From contig JBBIKU010000047.1 of the NCBI GenBank assembly GCA_037445245.1, positions 1 to 14,980 of the forward strand: a stretch of 14,980 bases of DNA, in the 5' to 3' direction. A program made the translations under genes and the position numbers. This DNA comes from JBBIKU01 sp037445245. Its GTDB lineage: Bacteria; Chloroflexota; Anaerolineae; Anaerolineales; Anaerolineaceae. Positions 1 to 7,376 of this stretch are shown piece by piece. Under the pieces are notes generated by a model. It saw only the letters and a list, made by a program, of their open reading frames with translations. It made no database searches and had not been told where the DNA came from. Every line of letters starts with the position of its first letter. Position 1 is the first letter of the stretch.

Positions 1-615
1 GATAAGGATCGAAGTCAACCCCTCGACCACGACAGCATTTTCCACCGCACCAGCGTCCCAACCAATCAATCCAGTATCGTGCACCAGCTTCAACACTACC
101 TGGCGCGCCGTTCTGGAACCGCCACACACCAACACATCACATTCAACCTCTTGCCGATCGAGCAGATTTTCGTACGAAATATTCTGAAAGGCAGCAACCA
201 CTTCCACCCCCTCGCCAAGGATTTGCTGGGCTTCCTGGGTGGCACTCCCTGCCGGCGGCATTTGCACCCGCGTAACTTTGGGCGGCACCAGTGGTACCGT
301 GACATCAATTAGAATTTTTCCCTGTAAATCGGGTTTTAACTGTTCGAGGATTGCCCTATGCGCGCTGAAAGGAACGGTCAACACCGCCAGATCAGCATTC
401 AGCACCGCCTCGCGATTTTCCATACCGCAGATATTCACTCCATCCGAGAACAACGCTTGTACTTCTTCTACTGCTTTCTGCGCCTTGTCAAAGTTACGTG
501 ATCCAATGATGATAGTGTAGCCGGCGCGCCCCCAGGCGTATGCCAGCCCTTTACCTTCTTTACCGGTGCCACCGATCAAAGCAATAGTCTGCACGGCGGA
601 TGCTGCTTCGCTCAA
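1..615 (-). CDS. npdG: F420-dependent NADP oxidoreductase-like protein (NpdG/Fno family), 3' end cut by window
   Basis: Members of this family transfer hydride between NADP(H) and the deazaflavin cofactor F420 in the cytosol. The 205 residues visible show an N-terminal Rossmann nucleotide-binding loop (IALIGGTGKEGKGLA, residues 11-25), then a second strand ending in GSR, the Ser-Arg pair expected to hold the 2'-phosphate of NADP. A C-terminal segment WDAGAVENAVVVEGLTSILI matches the conserved D-A-G...E-x-L-T-x-I-L block of the archaeal Fno enzyme, so only about 10-20 residues are missing. The start is a TTG at 613-615, chosen because a GAGGAGGAGG ribosome binding site lies directly upstream and overlaps the stop of the preceding hydrolase gene; the gap between the genes is 13 nt, so they are co-transcribed. 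The fold and family are clear. Use of F420 is inferred from family only, since no F420 biosynthesis gene is in the window; some relatives are generic NADP-binding oxidoreductases. Confidence 0.82.
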   Translation of the reverse strand, partial: MSEAASAVQTIALIGGTGKEGKGLAYAWGRAGYTIIIGSRNFDKAQKAVEEVQALFSDGVNICGMENREAVLNADLAVLTVPFSAHRAILEQLKPDLQGKILIDVTVPLVPPKVTRVQMPPAGSATQEAQQILGEGVEVVAAFQNISYENLLDRQEVECDVLVCGGSRTARQVVLKLVHDTGLIGWDAGAVENAVVVEGLTSILI

Positions 616-628
616 GATATCCTCCTCC

Positions 629-1978
629 TCACTCAAATTGTCGGTTGTAACGTTCCCAAACGCCGGGATACAGGCGCATTGCCTCTTCCGCAATCGCTCT
701 TTCATCCAGCGTCAGCAGTTTTCTGTCTTTCATCAACACCTGCCCCGCCACGATGGTGGTGGTGACCATACTTTCATGGAAACCAAACAAGATATGCCAG
801 GGGATATTTTCAACCGTCAGGGAAGTATACGGATGATAATCGACGAAAATCAGGTCTGCCTGCGCGCCGGGTTCGAGCATGCCGATCTTCAAGCCCTCAA
901 AGAGCGTTGATGCCAGTTGGGCGTTGTTATAAACCGCTATCTCCGCCACAGCCGTACCCGAAACGCGGCGCGGGTCATGATGGAATAATTTAGGAGCCAG
1001 GTAAGCCGCTTTCCATTCTTCCCACATCGCATTGGAAAAGCCATCGTTACCCAGGCACAGGCGCACACCGGCGCGCAGCATCGATTCAACGGGAGCCATC
1101 CCAACCGCGTTATTCATATTGGATCGCGGCTGGTGAGCCACCCAGCACCCGCTCTCAGCCAGCACCATCGTCTCAGCCGCATCAACATGCACAGCATGAG
1201 CCACGATCGTCTTTGGACCCAATATACCGTGCTTTTTGAAGCGGTCAATAACCCGCATGCCGCTTTTCGCTAGGCTGTCAAATTGATCTTCAGGATGCTC
1301 AGCGGCATGAACATGAAAGCCAAAACCATCCGATATCGCTTTGCGGCACTCATCCAACGTCTGATCGGTGAGCGTCAGGCTGGCATGCAGACCAAAAGTC
1401 GCTGCCAACCGCCCACCAGCATCGTCACCCCTCTGCACCCGCTTGATGAAGCGCAGGTTTTCTTCAATGCCCTCTCTGGCTTGCCCCGCGCCGTTACGGC
1501 CGGTGACCTCGTAACACAATGCCGCTCGCACCCCAGCCACCTCCACCGCTTCAGCGATGGTGTCTAAGGAGCCAGCGATGACGTGCGGTGAAGCATGATG
1601 GTCGATCAAAGTGGTCGTGCCATGCTTTATGGCGTCTGCCAGACAAAGCAGGGCAGAATAGCGTACGTCTTTCAAAGTGAGAGCACGATCCAGCGGCCAC
1701 CAAAGTTTCTTGAGTATCTCCGGAAAATCCTGCGCCGGTTTCCCTGGAATCGCTAATCCCCTCGAATACGCGCCATAAAAATGGGTGTGGGCGCAAATAT
1801 TGCCGGGCATCACGTACTGCCCAGCGGCGTCCACCTGTTCCTCATCAGGGTACCGTAACAGCAAATCCTGCTCATCGCCTATCTCGGCGATCTTGTCGTT
1901 CTCAATCCGCATCGCCTGTCCAGATAAAATGCAATTTGGGTTCGCCCAGGTTACGATCGTGCCATTTCGTATCAGCAT
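629..1978 (-). CDS. ssnA: SsnA-type metal-dependent amidohydrolase
   Basis: This 449-residue protein belongs to the amidohydrolase superfamily (cytosine deaminase/chlorohydrolase-like), closest by eye to E. coli SsnA, whose substrate is unknown and which is linked to purine catabolism and selenium-dependent hydrolases. Visible metal ligands are HTH (H64, H66) after the MPGN strand, H224 in HVHAAE, H261 in VAHAVH and D312 in LGNDG. SsnA-like signatures include the LIDHHASP block (124-131), RSNMNN (285-290) and APVESMLRAG. Length and domain order (small beta domain, TIM barrel, closing beta strands) are normal. The ATG at 1978 is preferred over upstream in-frame ATGs at 2059 and 2035, because a GGGGAAGGAG ribosome binding site lies 10 nt before it and a good promoter (2019-2047) places transcription start near 2012, downstream of those ATGs. 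It is the first gene of an operon with the NpdG-like gene. Family is confident; the true substrate is not known. Confidence 0.88.
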   Translation of the reverse strand: MLIRNGTIVTWANPNCILSGQAMRIENDKIAEIGDEQDLLLRYPDEEQVDAAGQYVMPGNICAHTHFYGAYSRGLAIPGKPAQDFPEILKKLWWPLDRALTLKDVRYSALLCLADAIKHGTTTLIDHHASPHVIAGSLDTIAEAVEVAGVRAALCYEVTGRNGAGQAREGIEENLRFIKRVQRGDDAGGRLAATFGLHASLTLTDQTLDECRKAISDGFGFHVHAAEHPEDQFDSLAKSGMRVIDRFKKHGILGPKTIVAHAVHVDAAETMVLAESGCWVAHQPRSNMNNAVGMAPVESMLRAGVRLCLGNDGFSNAMWEEWKAAYLAPKLFHHDPRRVSGTAVAEIAVYNNAQLASTLFEGLKIGMLEPGAQADLIFVDYHPYTSLTVENIPWHILFGFHESMVTTTIVAGQVLMKDRKLLTLDERAIAEEAMRLYPGVWERYNRQFE

Positions 1979-2018
1979 CGCACTCGAACTCCTTCCCCTT
2001 GAATTGTGCCGTGGAGCT

Positions 2019-2047
2019 ATTTTAGCATTTGCCATATTGGATAGCAA
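2019..2047 (-). promoter_or_regulatory. Promoter of the ssnA-npdG operon
   Basis: On the minus strand TTGCTA (2042-2047) is followed after exactly 17 bp by TAAAAT (2019-2024), preceded by TGC so that it is also an extended -10. Expected transcription start is near 2012, giving a leader of about 34 nt with a good ribosome binding site. Sequence-based prediction only. Confidence 0.55.
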
Positions 2048-2074
2048 TACTGGCTGCATAAAAGCTGTCCCCGC

Positions 2075-2131
2075 TGTTCAACGTCCCGTTCATTTGTTCA
2101 ACCGCTGCTGTTGGCAAAGGGTGGTTCGAAC
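2075..2131. repeat. Operator-like repeats in the ssnA/tkt divergent region
   Basis: TGTTCAAC occurs twice as a direct repeat, at 2075-2082 and 2095-2102, a 20-bp period equal to about two helical turns. A palindromic relative, GTTCGAAC, lies at 2124-2131 just upstream of the tkt -10. These could be repressor or activator sites, but eight-base repeats can arise by chance in a region of this size. Confidence 0.25.
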
Positions 2132-2135
2132 AACA

Positions 2136-2144
2136 TGGTAAAAT
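2136..2144 (+). promoter_or_regulatory. Extended -10 promoter element for tkt-rpiB-pgi
   Basis: TGGTAAAAT has the TGn extension plus TAAAAT (5 of 6 to TATAAT). No convincing -35 lies at the right distance, which extended -10 promoters tolerate. Transcription would begin near 2151, leaving a leader of about 24 nt that contains the GAGGA ribosome binding site at 2164-2168. Confidence 0.4.
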
Positions 2145-2174
2145 TGCAAAAAATAGAAACATCGAGGATTTCTC

Positions 2175-4200
2175 ATGCCATCATCGAACGATCTCCAGGA
2201 ACGTGCCATCAACACTTTGCGTTTTCTATCCGCGGATGCCGTCCAGCAGGCGAAATCCGGTCATCCGGGCTTACCCATGGGGACCGCAGCCATTGCCTAT
2301 ACGATCTGGATGCGGCACTTACGGTTCAATCCAAAAAACCCGAACTGGTGCAACCGTGACCGTTTTATCCTCTCCGGCGGACACGGCAGCATGTTGCTCT
2401 ACAGCCTGTTGCACCTCACCGGCTTTAATCTTCCCCTGCAAGAATTGAAGAACTTTCGTCAGTGGAACAGCCTCACGCCAGGGCATCCGGAATACGGCTT
2501 AACGCCAGGTGTCGAAACCACCACCGGTCCACTGGGTCAGGGATTTGCCAACGGTGTTGGCATGGCAATTGCCGAAGCACATCTCGCCAGCCTGTTCAAC
2601 CGTCCCGGTTATGATCTTGTCGATCACACCGTGTATGCCCTGGTCACCGACGGCGACTTGATGGAAGGTGTGGCGTCTGAAGCTGCCTCGCTCGCCGGTC
2701 ATCTCAGATTGTCAAAGCTGATTTATCTCTACGACGACAATCGTATTACAATCGACGGTCCAACCGACCTTGCCTTCACCGAGGATCGCGGCGCCCGTTT
2801 TGCTGCCTATGGCTGGCAGGTTTTGTCCGTCGATGACGGCAACGATGTCGATGCGATCGATAAAGCCATCCAACAGGCTAAAACCGATCAGCGCCCTTCA
2901 CTGATCATTTGCCGAACCCAAATCGGCTACGGACTGCCCACCCGTCAGGGCACCAACAAAGCCCACGGCGAACCGCCCGGCGATGAAGAACTCAACGGCG
3001 CCAAACAGAAATTCAACTGGCCGCTTGAACCGAGATTTTATATCCCCACCGACGCGNNNNNNNNNNCTGGAACACTTCCGTCAAGCCATTCAACGCGGTG
3101 AACAACTCGAAACCGCTTGGAAACAAAAATTCGAAGCCTACTGCACCGAATATCCTGAGCTGGGCGCTGAATTTGAACGACGCATTCAAGGTAAACTGCC
3201 TCCAGGCTGGGATGCCGGCATTCCAGCTTTCCCCGCCGACGCCAAAGGGTTAGCTACCCGCGCTGCATCAGGCACGGTCATCAATATCCTCTCTGAAAAA
3301 TTGCCCGAGATGATGGGCGGATCCGCCGATTTAACCCCCTCCAACAACAACTGGATCAAGAGCAGCGAGGCATTTCAGGCGGACAATCACTCCTCCCGAA
3401 ATCTGCATTTTGGCGTGCGCGAGCACGCCATGGGTGCCATCGTCAATGGCATGGCGTTGCACAAAGGGATCATCCCCTTCGGGGCGACCTTTCTGGTGTT
3501 TACCGATTATATGCGCCCCGCCATTCGGTTGTCAGCGCTCTCGCACATGCCGTCAATCTGGCTGATGACACACGACAGCATCGGATTAGGGGAAGACGGT
3601 CCCACCCATCAACCCGTCGAACACCTCGCCGCCTTACGCGCCATACCCAACCTGGTTGTTCTGCGCCCAGCAGATGCCAACGAAGTCCTGGTTGCCTGGA
3701 AGGTAGCCATTGAACGCCGCCACGCCCCCACCCTGCTGGCGCTCACGCGGCAGGCGGTGCCAACGCTGGACCGCAGCACCCTCGGCAGCGCCGAGGGGTT
3801 GCGTCGCGGCGCCTATGTCCTCGCCGATCTAGGTGGCGGAAAACCGCAAATCATCCTCATGGCTTCAGGGAGCGAAGTTTCGTTGACGCTCGAAGCCGGT
3901 CATCTGCTTGCTGCTTCTGGGATCAACGTGCGGGTAGTCTCCTTCCCCAGTGGGGAATTGTTCCAGGAGCAGGAAAAATCTTATCAGGACAGCGTTCTGC
4001 CTCCCAACAACGAGCTCCGGCTGGTGGTTGAAGCTGGGATTTCACAGGGTTGGGAACGCTGGATTGGTAGCAAAGGTCGCACAATCTGTGTGAACCGCTA
4101 CGGCGCCTCGGCGCCTTACCTGGTGATCTTCAAAAAGTACGGGGTCACCGTCGACAACATTGTCAGGCAGGCGCAGCTTTTGCTGGGCGTTGTGGAGTAA
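2175..4200 (+). CDS. tkt: Transketolase (interrupted by an assembly gap)
   Basis: Transketolase moves two-carbon ketol units between sugar phosphates (xylulose-5-P, ribose-5-P, erythrose-4-P) using thiamine diphosphate and a divalent metal. N-terminal cofactor-domain motifs include SGHPGLPMG (H30), GGHGS (H70), GPLGQG, the diphosphate/metal motif TDGDLMEG...DDN and the KxHG segment NKAHGEP. After the gap come the pyrimidine domain (GGSADLTPSN; VREHAMG with the catalytic Glu; HDSIGLGEDGPTHQPVEHL) and the C-terminal domain. The two halves are in different frames only because the gap is written as 10 N; the reading frame passes from phase 0 (start ATG 2175) to phase 1. Residues on each side (PTDA / LEHFRQA) are nearly contiguous in family alignments, so only a codon or so is probably missing. 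The gene is therefore treated as one intact CDS. Start is supported by GAGGA six nt upstream. The stop is 4 nt before rpiB, indicating co-translation. Confidence 0.95.
3057..3066. other. Assembly gap of 10 N
   Basis: Ten consecutive N interrupt transketolase in the linker between its cofactor and pyrimidine domains. The true number of missing bases must be a multiple of three for the two halves to join in frame, so 10 is a placeholder or an error rather than a measured length. Confidence 0.98.
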
Positions 4201-4204
4201 ACTC

Positions 4205-4654
4205 ATGATTATTGCAGTCAGTTGTGATCACGCCGGGTTGCCACTCAAGCAACATGTTGTTGAAGCCATTCAGGATTCGGGACACGAAGCGCTAGATTTA
4301 GGGGTCTACAGCCCCGAAAGCTCCGATTATCCCGACGACGCCGAACGTGCCGGGCGCGCCATCCAGGAGAACAAAGCCCAGCGGGCAGTTACAATTTGCG
4401 GTTCGGGGGTTGGCGTGTGCATCGCCGCCAACAAACTGAAAGGTGTTTATGCCGCGCTCTGTCACGATACTTACTCCGCCCGCCAGGGCGTCGAACACGA
4501 CGGTATGAACACGCTTTGCCTGGGCTCTCGCATCATCGGCAGCGAACTGGCAAAAGAAATCGTTCGTTCTTTTCTCGCCGCTGAGGTGATGAAAGAAGAA
4601 CGGCATGCACTTCGCCGCCGAAAAATCAAAAAACTCGAAGCGCATATTCAATGA
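4205..4654 (+). CDS. rpiB: Ribose-5-phosphate isomerase B (RpiB/LacA/LacB family)
   Basis: The enzyme interconverts ribose-5-phosphate and ribulose-5-phosphate, feeding transketolase encoded just upstream. The 149-residue product has the phosphate-binding N-terminus SCDHAGLPLK (6-15), SDYPDDA (40-46) and the active-site loop ICGSGVGVCIAANK (64-77), with C65 in the position of the catalytic cysteine. The ring-opening histidine block VEHDGMNTLCLG (96-107) carries H98. These residues match the bacterial RpiB type rather than the galactose-6-phosphate isomerase subunits, which lack some of them. The ATG at 4205 follows the tkt stop by 4 nt and uses a GGAG overlapping the tkt 3' end. An in-frame codon at 4160 inside tkt would add residues unlike the family and is not used. 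The C-terminus is Lys/Arg rich, as is common in the family. Confidence 0.94.
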   Translation: MIIAVSCDHAGLPLKQHVVEAIQDSGHEALDLGVYSPESSDYPDDAERAGRAIQENKAQRAVTICGSGVGVCIAANKLKGVYAALCHDTYSARQGVEHDGMNTLCLGSRIIGSELAKEIVRSFLAAEVMKEERHALRRRKIKKLEAHIQ

Positions 4655-4674
4655 TTGGTTGAAAAGGGAACTGA

Positions 4675-6360
4675 ATGGATAGTCCCAACTGGCTACGCGC
4701 AGTCAGAGAATTAGCTGACCCACTGCAGCAACGTATCCGACAGCTAGAGTCAGAAAACATCCCCCGTCGTATCGCTCAATGCGACCCCACCCTCTGGAGC
4801 CAGGATGCCCACGCTGCAGTAGAAATTCAACAGCGCCTGGGCTGGCTCGAGTCGCCGACTAAAAGCCAGTCGCTTCTAGCGGAGTTGATCGCTTTTGCTG
4901 CCGAATGCCGTGCTGCCGGATTCACGCATACCCTGTTACTGGGTATGGGTGGCTCATCGCTGGCGCCCGAGGTCATGGCGCTGACATTCCCCAAATTATC
5001 GACTTTGCATGCTTTGAATTTTTCTATCCTTGACTCAACCAACCCGGTCGAAGTGCGGGCCGCTGCCCGACGCGCCCCCATCCAACGCACACTAATCCTG
5101 GTCGCCAGCAAATCCGGCGAAACGGCAGAAATAAGCGCTTTTTTGGAATACTTCTGGAGTCGCGCTCACCACAAAATGGGCGAAAAAACCGGTCAACAGT
5201 TTGTTGCCATTACCGACCCCGGCACATCGCTGGAAGCGCTGGCGCGCCAACGCCGATTTCGACGCATCTTCTCCGGCGATCCGACCGTTGGCGGGCGCTA
5301 TTCCGCGCTGACCGTTTTTGGGTTGCTGCCGGCAGTTTTGATCGGATTAGACGTAAATAAGTTGCTTTGTCGAGCGCAGGAGATGGCTATGCGCTGTAAG
5401 CCAGACAAGCCCGCAGTGGAAAATCCCGGCTTGGTGTTGGGCGCTCTGCTCGGACAGGCAGCTCTGCTGGGAAGGAACAAATTAACCTTCATTGCCGACC
5501 CCCAGATTGCTGCTTTCGGGTCGTGGTTGGAACAACTGATCGCCGAATCAAGCGGCAAGCAGGGTAAAGGCATCATCCCCATAGATCTTGAACCGCCCCT
5601 ACCGGCAGATCGGTACGGACGCGACCGGCTGTTCGTTTATCTGCGGATCACAGGCAGGCGCGACACGCAGGTAAAACGCCTCCTAAAACACGGACAACCT
5701 GTGATTACACTACACTTTCAGGACGGCTACGATCTGGGAGCTGAGTTCTACCGTTGGAAATACGCCACCGCCGTTGCCTGCTCCATCCTTGGTGTGAACG
5801 GTTTTGACCAGCCAGACGTGCAGGACAGCAAAGATCGTACCCGCCACAAAATTTCTGCTTTCAAACAATCCGGAAGGCTCGAAGATCAACAGTTCAGTTT
5901 CGAAGTCGCTGGCGTTAGAATCGCAACCAACGCAAGCTTGAATTACCATTACAACGCGCCCACCTTGCGGGCGATCATCGATGCATTTCTCGAAAAAGCG
6001 AAATCAGGCGACTACGTCGCCATCAACGCCTACCTGCCGCGCAAGCGAGGCGTGCACACTGTCCTGCAAGGATTACGCCACCACATCGCACTAAAAACCG
6101 GCTGTGCCACCACCCTTGGGTATGGACCCCGTTTCCTTCACTCCACCGGGCAATTACACAAAGGCGGTTCGGCCGACGGTTTGTTTCTGCAAATCACCCG
6201 CCAGCCACCTTATGATCTGGAAATCCCCCAACAGGGCATTTCCTTTGGCACGCTGCAAATGGCGCAGGCTATAGGAGATTTCGAGGCTTTGCTGGGACGC
6301 AACAGACGGGTGATGCGCATCCACCTGCCCACCCATGGGCTCAAATTGCTGGATTATTAA
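4675..6360 (+). CDS. pgi: Glucose-6-phosphate isomerase, Tal-Pgi-type Pgi domain standing alone
   Basis: This 561-residue protein interconverts glucose-6-P and fructose-6-P. It has two SIS-type sugar isomerase domains: GMGGSSLAPEV (90-100), the phosphate-binding ASKSGET (144-150), GDPTVGGRYSALT (201-213), FGSWLEQLIAESSGKQGKG (281-299) with a likely catalytic Glu, and the C-terminal HSTGQLHKGG (489-498) with the ring-opening His region. The N-terminal 45 residues and the C-terminal GISFGTLQMAQAIGD resemble the Pgi half of bifunctional transaldolase/phosphoglucose isomerase fusions rather than E. coli Pgi. The transaldolase half is not present here or upstream. The gene follows rpiB by 20 nt with a modest AAAAGGGA ribosome binding site and completes a tkt-rpiB-pgi operon. 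Its TAA is separated by one base from the stop of the opposite-strand kinase. Confidence 0.9.
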   Translation: MDSPNWLRAVRELADPLQQRIRQLESENIPRRIAQCDPTLWSQDAHAAVEIQQRLGWLESPTKSQSLLAELIAFAAECRAAGFTHTLLLGMGGSSLAPEVMALTFPKLSTLHALNFSILDSTNPVEVRAAARRAPIQRTLILVASKSGETAEISAFLEYFWSRAHHKMGEKTGQQFVAITDPGTSLEALARQRRFRRIFSGDPTVGGRYSALTVFGLLPAVLIGLDVNKLLCRAQEMAMRCKPDKPAVENPGLVLGALLGQAALLGRNKLTFIADPQIAAFGSWLEQLIAESSGKQGKGIIPIDLEPPLPADRYGRDRLFVYLRITGRRDTQVKRLLKHGQPVITLHFQDGYDLGAEFYRWKYATAVACSILGVNGFDQPDVQDSKDRTRHKISAFKQSGRLEDQQFSFEVAGVRIATNASLNYHYNAPTLRAIIDAFLEKAKSGDYVAINAYLPRKRGVHTVLQGLRHHIALKTGCATTLGYGPRFLHSTGQLHKGGSADGLFLQITRQPPYDLEIPQQGISFGTLQMAQAIGDFEALLGRNRRVMRIHLPTHGLKLLDY

Positions 6361-6361
6361 C

Positions 6362-7258
6362 TCAACGATCAGTCGCCATTGCCATGGCGAGCGCGCCCAG
6401 CACACCGGCGCGGTTACCCAGCCCCGGTGGCACGATGTAAGCGTCGATGCCCTCCAAAATGGACGGTGATTGAACATATCCGTTCAAGTAGTTCAGCGTC
6501 AGCGTGCGGATCAGCGGAAATAATTGGGGCTGCGCCATCACGCCGCCGCCGAGCAGAACACGCTGCGGAGATAGCATACAAATCGTGTTTTGAATCGCCA
6601 GCGCGATATATTTTGCCTCCAACGCCCATGCTGTATGGTCGCCGGGCAAGGTCTCCGGCGCTTGTCCCCAGCGTTGGTTAAGCGCCGGACCGCTGGCTAA
6701 ACCCTCAAAGCAATCTCCGTGGTAAGGGCAGCTCCCAGCAAAAGGGTCTTCTTCCCAGTCATGCGGTAACCGCATGTGCCCCATTTCAGGGTGAACCAAA
6801 CCGCGAAGCGGTTTTCCGGCGACGATTGCGCCGCCGCCGACCCCGGTCCCAATTGTGAAATAAACGAATTCCGACAGCCCTTGCGCCGCACCCCAGGTCA
6901 TTTCGCCGATCGCTGCTCCATTGACGTCGGTCTCAAACGCCAAGGGCACAGCCAGCGCCCGTTGAATATAGCCAGCGATATCACAGTCAGCCCAACCCGG
7001 TTTGGGCGTCGAGGTAATGAACCCAAATTTCGGTGATGTCGGATTCAAGTCGACCGGACCGAAACAAGCCACCCCAATCGCCACCAGTTTTTGCTCACCG
7101 CCGCCAAGATGCTTTTTGAAAAAAGACACCACCCTGCTCAGCGTTTCCACAGGTTTCGTAGTAGGAAAACGCTCCTCTGCCAGGATATCCTGCGGGGAAG
7201 CACCGATCACGCAGTTGAATTTGGTACCCCCCGCTTCAATTCCGCCATAAACCTTCAT
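6362..7258 (-). CDS. ROK-family sugar kinase, probable fructokinase
   Basis: ROK kinases phosphorylate hexoses with ATP in the cytosol. The 298-residue protein opens with GGIEAGGTKF (5-14), an ATP-binding loop form typical of fructokinases of the GmuE/YdhR type. It continues with FETDVNGAAIGE (108-119), whose D111 is the likely catalytic base, and IGTGVGGG (126-133). The ROK zinc site is visible as EMGH (H161) followed by C177-PY-H180-GD-C183-FEG, the C-x-x-H-x-x-C form of fructokinases instead of CxCGxxGC. Start ATG at 7258 is preceded by AGGAG seven nt upstream. The gene converges on pgi. Fructose-6-P made by a fructokinase would enter the neighbouring pgi/transketolase steps directly, which supports the assignment. 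Mannose or glucose as substrate cannot be excluded from sequence. Confidence 0.85.
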   Translation of the reverse strand: MKVYGGIEAGGTKFNCVIGASPQDILAEERFPTTKPVETLSRVVSFFKKHLGGGEQKLVAIGVACFGPVDLNPTSPKFGFITSTPKPGWADCDIAGYIQRALAVPLAFETDVNGAAIGEMTWGAAQGLSEFVYFTIGTGVGGGAIVAGKPLRGLVHPEMGHMRLPHDWEEDPFAGSCPYHGDCFEGLASGPALNQRWGQAPETLPGDHTAWALEAKYIALAIQNTICMLSPQRVLLGGGVMAQPQLFPLIRTLTLNYLNGYVQSPSILEGIDAYIVPPGLGNRAGVLGALAMAMATDR

Positions 7259-7311
7259 CGCTCACTCCTGTTACTGTTGATCTCCCCACGAAACTCAAAG
7301 CCCTGCGCTAG

Positions 7312-7317
7312 ATTATA
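7312..7317 (-). promoter_or_regulatory. -10 box of the ROK kinase gene
   Basis: A perfect TATAAT on the minus strand lies about 54 bp upstream of the kinase ATG, predicting a start near 7305. The expected -35 position (7335-7340) is poor and directly abuts the -35 of the divergent methyltransferase promoter, so the two promoters stand back to back. Confidence 0.4.
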
Positions 7318-7340
7318 TCCACAAAACGATCTGAACACGA

Positions 7341-7369
7341 TTGTCGAAAAAGTTCAATTCTGTTATAAA
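7341..7369 (+). promoter_or_regulatory. Promoter giving a leaderless methyltransferase mRNA
   Basis: TTGTCG (7341-7346) and TATAAA (7364-7369) are 17 bp apart. Transcription would start 7-8 nt after the -10, at about 7376-7377, which is the A of the ATG at 7377. No ribosome binding site precedes that ATG, consistent with a leaderless message. Confidence 0.5.
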
Positions 7370-7376
7370 ATCAGCA

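Noticed and set aside
1979..2059. In-frame upstream ATGs (2059 and 2035) as the start of the SsnA-type hydrolase
   Set aside because: They lie upstream of or within the predicted promoter at 2019-2047, add residues unlike the family, and lack a ribosome binding site; the ATG at 1978 has a good one.
2983..3056. A separate gene starting at 2983 for the C-terminal part of transketolase
   Set aside because: The first 24 codons are an out-of-frame reading of transketolase itself; real homology starts after the N gap.
4160..4204. Longer RpiB starting within transketolase
   Set aside because: The added residues read transketolase codons in another frame; the family begins at MIIAVSCDHAG, the ATG at 4205.
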